From Pseudomonas oryzagri (GTDB lineage: Bacteria > Pseudomonadota > Gammaproteobacteria > Pseudomonadales > Pseudomonadaceae): DNA of 56,327 nucleotides. The stretch's first letter is position 1; each line of letters starts with the position of its first letter. The stretch spans positions 1 to 56,327 of the forward strand of contig NZ_JAJHPU010000039.1 of NCBI RefSeq assembly GCF_020831405.1, read 5' to 3'. The notes under the pieces are model-generated. The model was not told the origin of the DNA, ran no database searches, and saw nothing but the letters and a program-made list of their open reading frames with translations. A program made the translations under genes and the position numbers. Shown here piece by piece: positions 1 to 11,173 of the stretch.

Positions 1-15
1 GGTCATCGTCAAGCA
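1..15 (+). rRNA. rrf: 5S rRNA, 3'-terminal fragment
   Basis: The first bases (GGTCATCGTCAAGC) match the well-known 3' end of Pseudomonas 5S rRNA, which closes the terminal helix. A strong hairpin terminator follows within ten bases, as expected at the end of an rrn operon. Only the tail lies in the window, so the call rests on recognising this short end and on the terminator; the 16S and 23S genes would lie to the left. Confidence 0.75.
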
Positions 16-23
16 CCTATACC

Positions 24-60
24 GAACCCCCGATCAGCATTGCTGGTCGGGGGTTCGTCT
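24..60 (+). terminator. rRNA operon terminator
   Basis: The arms at 24-37 and 43-56 form a 14-bp GC-rich stem (GAACCCCCGATCAG with one G-T wobble) around a small loop, followed by a T-rich tail. It lies just after the 5S rRNA tail, so it is the likely end of the rrn transcript. Confidence 0.8.
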
Positions 61-252
61 TTGCGCGCCGGAAAAAGGGCGCCGGACGGCGCGGGCCGAC
101 GGGTAGGCCTGCCGCTGCAGGGGCGAATGCATTGGCCCCTGCAACACACAGACCACTGCTCAGCGTCGGGCCTCGCTCCACAGGCACAGATCCAGACTGT
201 GCTTCGCCCCCGGCACGAGGCCTACACGGCTGGTCACGGATCTTGCAGGCAT
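61..252. other. Intergenic region with small hairpins, no convincing gene
   Basis: No reading frame here looks like a conserved protein. Three perfect small hairpins are visible: 79-92 (GCGCC stem, GGAC loop), 116-143 (9-bp TGCAGGGGC stem) and 184-202 (GCACAG stem). They could be remnants of a processed spacer or part of a small RNA. The GGA in the first loop is the kind of motif RsmA/CsrA binds, but one such loop is weak evidence. Confidence 0.4.
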
Positions 253-286
253 AAAAAAGCCCCGCTGCGTCAGCAAGCGGGGCTTT
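253..286 (-). terminator. Terminator of fdxA
   Basis: The arms AAAGCCCCGCT (256-266) and AGCGGGGCTTT (276-286) form a perfect 11-bp stem. Read on the minus strand, the stem is followed by a run of T. It lies just after the fdxA stop codon. Confidence 0.85.
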
Positions 287-307
287 GCGGGGCCTGATCG
301 TATTAGA

Positions 308-631
308 TCAGCGCTCCAGATGCTGCAGCTTGTCCTTCACGCCATCCCACTCTTCGGCGTCGGGCAGAGCATCCTTCTTCTCGGTGATGTTCGGCCAGAC
401 CTCCGCCAGATCGCGGTTCAGCTCGATGAACTCTTGCTGCTCCTCAGGCACCTCGTCTTCCGAGAAGATAGCCTGGGCCGGGCACTCGGGTTCGCACAGC
501 GCGCAGTCGATGCACTCGTCCGGGTGGATCACCAGAAAGTTCGGGCCTTCGTAGAAGCAGTCCACCGGGCAGACTTCCACGCAGTCGGTGTACTTGCACT
601 TGATGCAGTTGTCGGTAACGACGAAGGTCAT
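308..631 (-). CDS. fdxA: 7Fe ferredoxin FdxA
   Basis: A 107-residue soluble electron carrier with one [3Fe-4S] and one [4Fe-4S] cluster. By analogy with Azotobacter ferredoxin I, Cys9, Cys17 and Cys50 hold the 3Fe cluster, and Cys21, Cys40, Cys43 and Cys46 hold the 4Fe cluster; all seven are present, plus the free Cys12 and Cys25. The acidic C-terminal tail beyond residue 55 is usual for this family. A good ribosome site (GAGGAG) precedes the ATG. It lies downstream of mutS on the same strand with about 78 bases between, and is followed by its own terminator. The redox partner cannot be told from sequence. Confidence 0.95.
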   Translation of the reverse strand: MTFVVTDNCIKCKYTDCVEVCPVDCFYEGPNFLVIHPDECIDCALCEPECPAQAIFSEDEVPEEQQEFIELNRDLAEVWPNITEKKDALPDAEEWDGVKDKLQHLER

Positions 632-709
632 ATTTTTTTATCTCCTCAGACGGGCAGGCGCGAGCCACGGCATGGCGCGCAGAATTTTAACAGTTTGGCT
701 TTCGGTTGG

Positions 710-3289
<2,580 letters not shown>

Positions 3290-3363
3290 CGCGGTCGGGC
3301 TTCAGGTCGCAAAAGCGCCTAGTGTACGGTATCGCTCCGACAGGCTTAACCCCGGAGGCATTC

Positions 3364-3864
3364 ATGGATCGCATTACCCGCCTGGCTGCACGATTGGGGG
3401 AAGCGCTGGTCGCCCGGCAACTGCAGGTGACCACTGCGGAATCCTGTACCGGCGGTGGCATCGCCGAGGCCATCACCCGCATTCCCGGCAGTTCGCAGTG
3501 GTTCGAGGCGGGCTATATCACCTACTCAAATCGCCAGAAGAGCCTGCAGCTCGGCGTGCCCGAAGCCCTGTTCGCGACGGTCGGTGCGGTCAGCCGCGAG
3601 GTGGTCGAAGCCATGGCGCGCGGTGCCTGCACGCACAGTGGCGCGCCGCTGGCGGTGGCGGTCAGTGGCATCGCCGGCCCGGATGGCGGCAGTCCGGACA
3701 AGCCGGTGGGTAGCGTGTGGCTGGCCTGGCTGGCGCACGGGCAGCTGTTCAGTTGTCGATGCCAGTTTGCCGGCGATCGCCAGGCGGTGCGCGAGCAGAC
3801 GGTGGCGCGTGCCTTGGAGGGATTGGTGCGACTGACGGCAGGGGAAAATCCCGCTGAGGGGTAG
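3364..3864 (+). CDS. pncC: Nicotinamide-nucleotide amidohydrolase PncC (CinA C-terminal type)
   Basis: A 166-residue stand-alone CinA C-terminal domain, the same size as E. coli PncC. It deamidates nicotinamide mononucleotide to nicotinate mononucleotide, recycling NMN released by NAD-dependent DNA ligase and other enzymes. Family motifs TAESCTGGG (near residue 22) and AVSGIAGPDGG (near residue 100) are intact. The ATG at 3364 follows CCGGAGG and matches the usual family N-terminus. The gene lies directly before recA, a conserved pncC-recA-recX order in pseudomonads. Confidence 0.92.
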   Translation: MDRITRLAARLGEALVARQLQVTTAESCTGGGIAEAITRIPGSSQWFEAGYITYSNRQKSLQLGVPEALFATVGAVSREVVEAMARGACTHSGAPLAVAVSGIAGPDGGSPDKPVGSVWLAWLAHGQLFSCRCQFAGDRQAVREQTVARALEGLVRLTAGENPAEG

Positions 3865-3891
3865 GCGGGTGCTCGACCCTGTGAAATAATA

Positions 3892-3907
3892 CTGGCTAAT
3901 TATACAG
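3892..3907 (+). promoter_or_regulatory. LexA (SOS) box of recA
   Basis: The site reads CTG-N10-CAG with an AT-rich middle (CTGGCTAATTATACAG), the gammaproteobacterial LexA consensus. It lies about 40 bases before the recA ATG, where bound LexA would block transcription until DNA damage. Confidence 0.9.
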
Positions 3908-3948
3908 TTGATAAAGGCCTGCTGGCCGCTAGCAAAGAGAGGACTTCA

Positions 3949-4998
3949 ATGGACGAGAACAAGAAGCGCGCCTTGGCTGCGGCCCTGGGTCAGATCGAGC
4001 GTCAGTTTGGCAAGGGCGCGGTCATGCGCATGGGCGACCACGAGCGCCTGGCGGTGCCGGCCGTCTCCACCGGTTCGCTGGGCCTGGACATCGCGCTCGG
4101 CATCGGTGGCCTGCCCAAGGGCCGTATCGTCGAGATCTACGGACCGGAATCCTCGGGCAAGACCACCCTGACCCTGTCGGTGATCGCCGAGGCGCAGAAG
4201 CAGGGCGCCACCTGCGCCTTCGTCGACGCCGAGCACGCGCTGGATCCCGACTATGCCGCCAAACTGGGTGTCAACGTCGACGACCTGCTGGTCTCGCAGC
4301 CGGACACCGGCGAGCAGGCTCTGGAGATCACCGACATGCTGGTGCGCTCCAACGCCGTGGACGTGGTGATCGTCGACTCCGTGGCCGCTCTGGTGCCCAA
4401 GGCCGAGATCGAAGGCGAGATGGGCGACCAGCACGTTGGCCTGCAGGCCCGCCTGATGTCCCAGGCCCTGCGCAAGATCACCGGCAACATCAAGAACGCC
4501 AACTGCCTGGTGATCTTCATCAACCAGATCCGCATGAAGATCGGCGTGATGTTCGGCAACCCGGAAACCACCACCGGCGGCAACGCGCTGAAGTTCTACG
4601 CCTCGGTGCGCCTCGACATCCGTCGTACCGGCGCGGTCAAGGAAGGCGACGAGGTGATCGGCAACGAAACCCGCGTCAAGGTGGTCAAGAACAAGATGGC
4701 CCCGCCGTTCCGCCAGGCCGAGTTCCAGATCCTCTACGGCAAGGGCATCTACCGCACCGGCGAGATCATCGACCTCGGCGTGCAACAGGGCCTGATCGAG
4801 AAATCCGGCGCCTGGTACAGCTACCAGGGCAGCAAGATCGGCCAGGGCAAGGCGAATGCCGCGCGCTTCCTGGAGGACAACCCCGAGCAGTGCCAGACCA
4901 TCGAGAATGCGATCCGTACCCAGCTGCTCGCCCAGCCCGGCGCCCTCAAGACCACCGCGGGCAGCGAGGAAGAGGCCGACCTGGAAGTGGATATCTAA
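3949..4998 (+). CDS. recA: Recombinase RecA
   Basis: The 349-residue protein shows the Walker A motif GPESSGKTT at residues 65-73, the DNA-binding loop region with [15 protein letters not shown], and an acidic C-terminal tail ending in [10 protein letters not shown]. RecA forms filaments on single-stranded DNA, drives strand exchange and triggers LexA self-cleavage. AGAGAGGA provides a ribosome site. The LexA box upstream shows SOS control. recX starts six bases after the stop codon, so the two genes are cotranscribed. Confidence 0.99.
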   Translation: MDENKKRALAAALGQIERQFGKGAVMRMGDHERLAVPAVSTGSLGLDIALGIGGLPKGRIVEIYGPESSGKTTLTLSVIAEAQKQGATCAFVDAEHALDPDYAAKLGVNVDDLLVSQPDTGEQALEITDMLVRSNAVDVVIVDSVAALVPKAEIEGEMGDQHVGLQARLMSQALRKITGNIKNANCLVIFINQIRMKIGVMFGNPETTTGGNALKFYASVRLDIRRTGAVKEGDEVIGNETRVKVVKNKMAPPFRQAEFQILYGKGIYRTGEIIDLGVQQGLIEKSGAWYSYQGSKIGQGKANAARFLEDNPEQCQTIENAIRTQLLAQPGALKTTAGSEEEADLEVDI

Positions 4999-5004
4999 GC
5001 GGCC

Positions 5005-5466
5005 ATGCCCGTGGTGCTGGACAGCCCCGCCGCGGTGCGGCGGGCAGCCATGGACCTGCTGGCGCGACGCGAGCACAGTCGTGTGGAACTGGCCCGCAAG
5101 CTGCGCCAGCGCGGTGCTGCCGGCGAGCTGATCGAGACTGCCCTCGAGCGCTTGAGCGAGGAGGGCTTGCTCAGCGATGAGCGCTTTCTCGACAGTTTCA
5201 TCCGCAGTCGCTCGGGGGCCGGTTATGGACCGCTGCGCATCCGCGACGAGCTGAACCAGCGCGGTTTGCCCCGCGCCGCCGTGGAGCGGGCATTGGCCGA
5301 CTGCGGCGTCGACTGGACGGGCAACCTGCGCGAGCTGTGGCAGCGGCGCTTCGCCAGCCTGCCGCAGGATCCCCGCGAGCGGGCCAGACAGGGTCGCTTC
5401 CTGCTCCAGCGCGGCTTTTCCCACGAAGCGGTGAGTCGCCTGCTGCGTGGCGCCAGCGACGAATAA
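5005..5466 (+). CDS. recX: RecA regulator RecX
   Basis: A 153-residue alpha-helical protein with the usual RecX repeats ([16 protein letters not shown] near residue 47, [14 protein letters not shown] near residue 73). RecX binds RecA filaments and limits their growth. It follows recA by six bases with no promoter between, so it is made from the SOS-controlled recA transcript. A strong terminator closes the unit. Confidence 0.95.
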   Translation: MPVVLDSPAAVRRAAMDLLARREHSRVELARKLRQRGAAGELIETALERLSEEGLLSDERFLDSFIRSRSGAGYGPLRIRDELNQRGLPRAAVERALADCGVDWTGNLRELWQRRFASLPQDPRERARQGRFLLQRGFSHEAVSRLLRGASDE

Positions 5467-5485
5467 AAGTTGTGCCTGACAATGA

Positions 5486-5520
5486 AAAACGCCCCGGCTG
5501 TCGAGTAGTCGGGGCGTTTT
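5486..5520. terminator. Bidirectional terminator between recX and the LOG-family gene
   Basis: The arms AAAACGCCCC and GGGGCGTTTT (5486-5495 and 5511-5520) give a 10-bp stem that extends further inward. A-rich and T-rich flanks on both sides suit termination of the two convergent genes. Confidence 0.9.
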
Positions 5521-5537
5521 GCGTTACGAGGCTGCGC

Positions 5538-6626
5538 TCAGGCGTGCGGCAGGTCGCGTTGCCAGTTTTCCGGCAGGTTGATGAAGTTGATCAGCTCGCG
5601 CAGACGACCCTGGTCGCGGCCGTTGAACTGGAAGGCGAGGCGGGTCAGGTGGCTGAATTCCGGTTCGTCCTGCTCAAGTTCGCTATAGGGCTGCTGATGG
5701 AAGCCTTCCGCCAGGCACAGGTCGGCGAACTCGTCGTGCAGGTAGGCCAGCGCGCGCGCGTTCAGCGGGCGGTTCATGCGGATGGCGAACAGTCCCTTGA
5801 GCCAGCGGCTGGAGTGGTAGTTGCGGTAGAAGTGGATGATCTCCATCACCGCCTCCTCGGCGCTGGTCACCAGCTTCAGCAGGTTCATGTCGCTGGGCAG
5901 GATGTAGCCGTTTTCCTCCAGTTGCTCGCGGATGAAGTGCAGGGCGTCCTTCCAGTAGCGGCCTTCGGGTACGTCCAGCAACACCACCGGCACGATCGGA
6001 CTCTTGCCGGTCTGGATCAGGGTCAGCACCTCCAACGCCTCGTCCAGCGTGCCGAAGCCGCCGGGGCAGAGCACCAGAGCGTCGGCCTCCTTGACGAAGA
6101 ACAGCTTGCGCAGGAAGAAGAAGTGGAACGGCAGCAGGTTGCCGGTGTCGTGCACCACATCGTTGGCGCGCTGCTCGAAGGGCAGGGTGATGTTGAAGCC
6201 CAGGCTGTGCTCGAGGCCCGCGCCCTCGTGGGCGGCGGCCATGATGCCGGCGCCGGCGCCGGTGACCGTCATCAATTCGTGGTGGGCGAGCAGGTGGCCG
6301 AGGTCGCGAGCCTGCAGGTAGAGCGGGTGGTCGGGCTTGGTACGCGCCGAACCGAACACCGTGACCTTGCGGCGGCGCTTGAACTGCTCGAGCATGCTGA
6401 ACGCACTTTCCATCTCGCGCAGGGTCTGCAGCATGATCTTGGCGTCCCAACGGTTGCGGTCGGCCTCGGCCATGCGCACCACGGTCATCAGCATCTCGTG
6501 GTAGAGGGCTTGATTGGGGCTTCCAGGCGGCACGCTCAGGGCGATCAGTTCGTCGACCTTTTCTCCCAGGTCGATAGCGGTGGTCTGGAAGTGTCTCGAC
6601 AGATAGTCATCGGAATCGTAAGGCAT
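5538..6626 (-). CDS. LOG-family (lysine decarboxylase-like) Rossmann protein
   Basis: The 362-residue protein has the family signature PGGFGTLDE (PGGxGTxxE type) near residue 190, an earlier GSAR nucleotide loop near residue 94, and a glycine-rich GAGAGIMAAAHEG stretch. LOG-family enzymes cleave nucleoside 5'-monophosphates to a free base and ribose 5-phosphate, as in cytokinin activation in plants and PpnN in E. coli. This protein is much longer than the roughly 190-residue LOG enzymes, with about 90 extra residues before and 80 after the core. The substrate cannot be told from sequence. The start ATG follows a GGAG site. Confidence 0.8.
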   Translation of the reverse strand: MPYDSDDYLSRHFQTTAIDLGEKVDELIALSVPPGSPNQALYHEMLMTVVRMAEADRNRWDAKIMLQTLREMESAFSMLEQFKRRRKVTVFGSARTKPDHPLYLQARDLGHLLAHHELMTVTGAGAGIMAAAHEGAGLEHSLGFNITLPFEQRANDVVHDTGNLLPFHFFFLRKLFFVKEADALVLCPGGFGTLDEALEVLTLIQTGKSPIVPVVLLDVPEGRYWKDALHFIREQLEENGYILPSDMNLLKLVTSAEEAVMEIIHFYRNYHSSRWLKGLFAIRMNRPLNARALAYLHDEFADLCLAEGFHQQPYSELEQDEPEFSHLTRLAFQFNGRDQGRLRELINFINLPENWQRDLPHA

Positions 6627-6650
6627 AACCTACTCCTTGTTGTCTGTCGC

Positions 6651-8054
6651 TCAGAGTGCGATCTGCTCACCCGGTTCCGGGATGTTGGCAGTCCACTGCA
6701 GGCGATCATGCAGTGCCTGTTGCAGCACTTTCATTTTCTCCAGCTCTCCATGCACTAAATATAGCTCCGGGCGGTGATCGAAATGTTGCAGCCAATCGAT
6801 CAGTTGCGATTGCCCGGCATGTGCGGAGAAGCCGCCCAGGGTGTGCACCTTGGCCTTGACGGCGATGCGCTGGCGCAGCACGCGTACGGTCGGTGCACCC
6901 TCGACGATGGCCCGGCCGAGGGTGCCCTGGGCCTGGTAGCCTGGGAACACGATGTGGCACTCCTTGCGCCACAGGTTGTGCTTGAGGTGGTGGACGATGC
7001 GGCCGCCGTTGCACATGCCGCTGCCGGCGATGATGATCGCGCCGCTCTGGATGCGGTTGATCGCCATCGAGTCCTCGGCGTCGGGGGTACAGCGCAGAAT
7101 CGGCAGCCAGTCTTCGACGCGGGTGACGTGGTTGCTGCGCAGCAGCTCGCGATCCTTGGGATCGAACTGTTCGTGGAAACGGTGGTAGATGGCGTTGGCC
7201 TGGATCGCCATCGGGCTGTCGAGGAACACCGCGCGCTGTGGCAGGCGTCCCTCCTGGTAGAAGCGGCCGAGATGGAAGATCAGATCCTGGGTGCGGCCGA
7301 CGGCGAAGGCGGGGATCAGCACGTTGCCGCCGTCGCGGTCGGCCTGCTGCAGGATGTCGGCCAGCTCCTCGAGCGTGTCGGCGTCGCAGCGGTGGTCACG
7401 GTCTCCGTAGGTCGACTCCACCAGCACCACATCGGCCTTGCTGAGCGGGGTCGGGTCGCGCATCAGCGGCGTGCAGGTGTTACCCAGGTCCCCGGAGAAC
7501 ACCAGGCGACGGGTCAGCCCGTGGTCGTGGACGTCCAGTTCGACGATCGCCGAGCCGAGGATGTGGCCGGCGTCGTGGAAGGTCACCCCGATGCCCCGCG
7601 CAACCTCTACCCGTACGCCATACTCCACCGGCCGGCGCAGCTCGAGTGCCGCTTCGGCGTCGGCGGTGGTGTACAGCGGCACCACCGCTTCACGGCCCAG
7701 CCGGGCGCGCCACTTGTTCTCCCACTCGGCGTCCTTTTCCTGAATGTGCGCGGCGTCCAGCAGCATCAGCTGCATCAGCTCGCAGGTCGCGCTGGTGGCG
7801 TAGATCGGACCGCGGTAGCCTTCGGCCGCGAGGCGCGGCAGCAGGCCACTGTGATCGATGTGCGCGTGGGAAATCACCACCGCGTCCACTTCGGCGGGGT
7901 CGAAACCGAAGGACGCATTGTTGTGTGCCTCGTCCTCGCGTCGTCCCTGGCACATGCCGCATTCCAGCAGCACCCGCGCGCCTTCGCGGGTTTCGATCAG
8001 ATAACGGGAGCCGGTGACCTGCTGGATGGCCCCCATGAAAGTGAGCAGCGCCAT
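6651..8054 (-). CDS. Metallo-beta-lactamase / beta-CASP RNA hydrolase
   Basis: The 467-residue protein has the metal-binding HAHIDHSG motif near residue 60, further ligands in the FSGDLG region, and the beta-CASP features GSGMCNGGRIVHHL (near residue 343) and FSAHAGQSQL (near residue 395). This architecture belongs to RNA-processing nucleases related to RNase J and CPSF-73, and is often annotated as an MBL-fold RNA-specific ribonuclease. An AAGGA site precedes the ATG. It is 24 bases upstream of the LOG-family gene on the same strand, so the two are probably cotranscribed. The RNA target is unknown. Confidence 0.85.
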   Translation of the reverse strand: MALLTFMGAIQQVTGSRYLIETREGARVLLECGMCQGRREDEAHNNASFGFDPAEVDAVVISHAHIDHSGLLPRLAAEGYRGPIYATSATCELMQLMLLDAAHIQEKDAEWENKWRARLGREAVVPLYTTADAEAALELRRPVEYGVRVEVARGIGVTFHDAGHILGSAIVELDVHDHGLTRRLVFSGDLGNTCTPLMRDPTPLSKADVVLVESTYGDRDHRCDADTLEELADILQQADRDGGNVLIPAFAVGRTQDLIFHLGRFYQEGRLPQRAVFLDSPMAIQANAIYHRFHEQFDPKDRELLRSNHVTRVEDWLPILRCTPDAEDSMAINRIQSGAIIIAGSGMCNGGRIVHHLKHNLWRKECHIVFPGYQAQGTLGRAIVEGAPTVRVLRQRIAVKAKVHTLGGFSAHAGQSQLIDWLQHFDHRPELYLVHGELEKMKVLQQALHDRLQWTANIPEPGEQIAL

Positions 8055-8178
8055 AGATAATCCTTATGCGGATGGCCACGGCTGCCTGCCGGGAGTGCGG
8101 CAGGGGTCTGATGCAAATCAGCCGCGGAGGGTGTCATGGTTCTAGACTACTCCCAGGCCTGCCCCGGAGTCTTCTCCC

Positions 8179-10584
8179 ATGACCCAGCTTTTGCCCAGCG
8201 CCGAAGAACTGCATGCCCATGCCCGTGCCGAACCGGCCTTCGCCGAGTGGGCCAGGGGCTATGGTCCCCTGCTCCATGAGCCCCCCTCCCAGGCCGCGGT
8301 TTTCCGCCTGGCCCACCGCCTGGTCCAGGCCGGCCGGCAGCCCGATCTGGCCTCCGTCTACCACCTGTTGCAGGCGCTCGACCGGCTGACCTGCGCCGGC
8401 CTCTGGCTGGTGGCGCACATGACCTACGCCCGGCGGGTGCGCCTGGATGGCAAGCCCCTGCAGGCCGACGACTTCAAGGCGCACCCCGAAGGGCATACCG
8501 GTGGCGCACTGAACGTGGTGCCGGCCTACGCCGGCTACCTGGCGCTCAATGCCCTGACCGGCGAGACCCGAGCCTGGACCCTGGGCCAGGGGCACTGCGT
8601 GGCCGCCATCGAGGCGCTCAACACGCTCGTCGGCAACCAGCATGCGGAGCAGGCCGCGCGCTACGGGCGCGACGAGGCCGGCCTGAGCCGCCTGGTCGAC
8701 GACTTCTACAGCTACGCCCAGGCTGCCGACGGCTCGCCAGGTGTACCGCTGGGCAGTCACGTCAATCCGCACACCGCCGGCGGCAGCGCCGAAGGCGGCT
8801 ATCTGGGCTTCGCCGAGTTGAAGTACGCCCATCAGCCGCTGCCGGGCGAGACGCTGGTGGCCTTCCTTTCCGACGGTGCGGCCGAGGAGCAGCGCGGCAG
8901 CGACTGGATGCCGCGCTGGTGGCGTGCCGAGGACTGCGGGGTGGCTCTGCCGGTGTTGATCGCCAACGGCCGGCGTATCGAGCAGCGCACGGACCTCGCC
9001 ACCGCCGAGGGCCTGGCCGGCTTCGTCGAGCATCTGCGCCATTGCGGTTTCGACCCCCTGCGTTGCGACGGCCGCGATCCGGCCGCCTTCGTCTGCGTCC
9101 TGCACGAGATGGAGCAGCATCTGGCGCATCGGGTCGACGACCTGGCACGTGGCATCCTCCAGTACCCACTGCCGATTCCCTTCGCCATCGCCGAAACGGT
9201 CAAGGGCTTCGGCTTCTTCGGCGCCGGCAGCAACGCCGCGCACAACCTGCCGCTGCCGGACAATCCGCGCAGCGACGCCGAGGCGCGCCGGCTGTTCAAC
9301 GAGAGCGTGGCGGGCCTGTGGGTGGCGCCGGACGAGCTGGATACGGCGCTGGCGCGTTTCGCGGCGCTGCGCGGCGGCCGGCCGCTGGAGCGCGATCATG
9401 CGCTGGCGGTGCGCAGGCCGCCGTTGCCGCAGATCCCCGAACTGCATTTCCACGACCAGCCCTGTTCGCCGATGAGCGCCATCGACCGCTTCTTCGTCGA
9501 GCTGGTGGCGGCCAACCCGCAGCTGCGCCCACGCGTCGGCAATCCCGACGAGCTGGCCAGCAACGGCCTGCACGGCTTGCTGCAGACGCTCAAGCACCGG
9601 GTCAGCGCTCCCGAGAACAGCAGTGAGGCGGTCCACGGCAAGATCATCACCGCGCTCAACGAGGAGGCCGTGGTGGCGGCTTGTCTCGCCAACCAGGGCG
9701 GGCTCAACCTGGTCGCCAGCTACGAGGCGTTCTGCGTGAAGATGCTCGGCGCGGTGCGCCAGACGTTGATCTTCGCCCGTCAGCAGCAGGAGGTCGGGCG
9801 TCCGGCCGGCTGGCTCGGCTGGCCGCTGGTGGCCAGCTCGCATACTTGGGAGAACGGCAAGAACCAGCAATCGCACCAGGACCCGACCTTCTGCGAGGCG
9901 CTGCTTGGCGAGATGGGCGACACCGTGCGGGTACTATTCCCGGCCGACCACAACAGCACCCTGGCGCTGCTGCCGCAGATCTACCAGGCGCGCGGCCGGC
10001 TGGCTTGTCTGGTGGTGCCCAAGCGCGAGCGCCCCTGTGTGTTCGATGCCGGGCAAGCGCAGCAGCTGGCCCGCGACGGCGCCATCGTGGTGGCGGAGAC
10101 TTCGGGCGACGAGCCCCTGCTGCTGATCGCCAACGGCAGCTATCAACTGGCCGAGATGCAGCGTGCGGCCAAGCGGCTGGGCGAGGCCGGCGTCGCCTTC
10201 CGCCTGGTTTATCTGCAGGAGCCCGGGCGTTTCCGCGCCCCGCGCGACGCGCTGGAGCAGCGGGTGGTCGCCGACGCCAAGCTGTGCGAGCGACTGTTCC
10301 CGGGCGTATTGCGTCGCCGTGTACTGCTCACCCACATGCGCGCGGAGGTGGCGCGTGGCCATCTGTGGCCGATCCTGCCGGATGCCAGGCAGAGTGCTGC
10401 GCTCGGCTATCGCAATCGCGGCGGCACGCTCGACGAGGCCGGCATGCTGTTCGCCAATCGGGCCTGCTGGGCCAACGTGCTGGCGGCCTGCGCGAGTCTG
10501 CTGGGCGTGCGGCGCGGCAAGCTGCTGAGCGCGGCGGAGACGGCGGCGCTGGCCGGCAAGGGCGATCCCGCGGTGTTGCGCTGA
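8179..10584 (+). CDS. Divergent phosphoketolase-family (thiamine diphosphate) enzyme
   Basis: At 801 residues the length suits xylulose-5-phosphate/fructose-6-phosphate phosphoketolases. The overall plan is kept: a GHTGGALN region near residue 105, an NG cofactor motif near residue 263, and the SHQDP block near residue 570. Several hallmark positions differ, however. The usual GPGHGGP is GQGHC (136-140), and the diphosphate-binding GDGEAETG is SDGAAEEQ (231-238). The protein is therefore a paralogue whose reaction may not be classical phosphoketolase; some database entries for pseudomonad homologues call it xylulose 5-phosphate 3-epimerase. It is divergent from the RNA hydrolase gene and ends close to the next, convergent gene. 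Confidence 0.75.
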   Translation: MTQLLPSAEELHAHARAEPAFAEWARGYGPLLHEPPSQAAVFRLAHRLVQAGRQPDLASVYHLLQALDRLTCAGLWLVAHMTYARRVRLDGKPLQADDFKAHPEGHTGGALNVVPAYAGYLALNALTGETRAWTLGQGHCVAAIEALNTLVGNQHAEQAARYGRDEAGLSRLVDDFYSYAQAADGSPGVPLGSHVNPHTAGGSAEGGYLGFAELKYAHQPLPGETLVAFLSDGAAEEQRGSDWMPRWWRAEDCGVALPVLIANGRRIEQRTDLATAEGLAGFVEHLRHCGFDPLRCDGRDPAAFVCVLHEMEQHLAHRVDDLARGILQYPLPIPFAIAETVKGFGFFGAGSNAAHNLPLPDNPRSDAEARRLFNESVAGLWVAPDELDTALARFAALRGGRPLERDHALAVRRPPLPQIPELHFHDQPCSPMSAIDRFFVELVAANPQLRPRVGNPDELASNGLHGLLQTLKHRVSAPENSSEAVHGKIITALNEEAVVAACLANQGGLNLVASYEAFCVKMLGAVRQTLIFARQQQEVGRPAGWLGWPLVASSHTWENGKNQQSHQDPTFCEALLGEMGDTVRVLFPADHNSTLALLPQIYQARGRLACLVVPKRERPCVFDAGQAQQLARDGAIVVAETSGDEPLLLIANGSYQLAEMQRAAKRLGEAGVAFRLVYLQEPGRFRAPRDALEQRVVADAKLCERLFPGVLRRRVLLTHMRAEVARGHLWPILPDARQSAALGYRNRGGTLDEAGMLFANRACWANVLAACASLLGVRRGKLLSAAETAALAGKGDPAVLR

Positions 10585-10598
10585 GCGTGGGGCGCGCC

Positions 10599-11003
10599 TT
10601 ACTTGCGGGCCGCGCAGTCGCTCGCCTGGAAGCGCTCGGTCGCCACCGGACGATTGGTCTTGTACTCGCTGAAGGCGTAGGTCAGTACCGCGCCCTTGGC
10701 CAGCAATTGGCGATAGCCGGGATTGGCGCACACGCTGGCGGCGAGCTGCTGGCGCACCGCATCCGGGTTGCTGCGCATTTGCTGGGCATGGCTGGGGCGC
10801 ACGCTGAGATGGTTGATCAGCTGGTTGCCTTCGCTGGTGTAACCCTGGTCGAGGATGTCCTCGTTGATGGCCCGCGGTGTGCCGACGCTGCTTTGGCGGG
10901 CCACCTCCTTGAGCAGCTTGCTGAGTTCGAAGTCCTGCAGCGAGGCGGCCTGCACGGTGCAGGTGGCCAGCAGGGCGGCGAGCAGGGCGGAAATACGGCG
11001 CAT
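10599..11003 (-). CDS. Small exported protein, PA3611-like
   Basis: The 134-residue protein starts with a clear signal peptide (about residues 1-19, cleavage near VQA-AS) and is otherwise soluble. Two cysteines, near residues 94 and 130, could pair. The sequence and position between the phosphoketolase-like gene and the DTW gene resemble PA3611 of P. aeruginosa, described as a quorum-sensing-regulated virulence factor family. The molecular function is unknown. It is convergent with the gene on its left. Confidence 0.65.
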   Translation of the reverse strand: MRRISALLAALLATCTVQAASLQDFELSKLLKEVARQSSVGTPRAINEDILDQGYTSEGNQLINHLSVRPSHAQQMRSNPDAVRQQLAASVCANPGYRQLLAKGAVLTYAFSEYKTNRPVATERFQASDCAARK

Positions 11004-11173
11004 GGCGAGTCTGTCTCCTGGAGAACCGATGCTTCGACCCGTCGGCGCGCGGCGGGTTCGCGTGGGCGGATGATACGCGCCTCGCGCGGCGGTGGCTCTG
11101 CTAGACTGCCGCGCCCGTTGCGCGGCCGTTCACAGCGCCGCGCGGCCTCGCCGATCGTCTCCAGGATCCACCG

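Noticed and set aside
61-252. Possible rsmZ small RNA in the place it has in P. aeruginosa
   Set aside because: The repeated GGA-loop hairpins of RsmZ are not present; only one GGA loop was seen.
40-297. An 85-codon open frame between the 5S tail and fdxA
   Set aside because: It runs through two terminator hairpins, has no good ribosome site and its product has no protein-like pattern.
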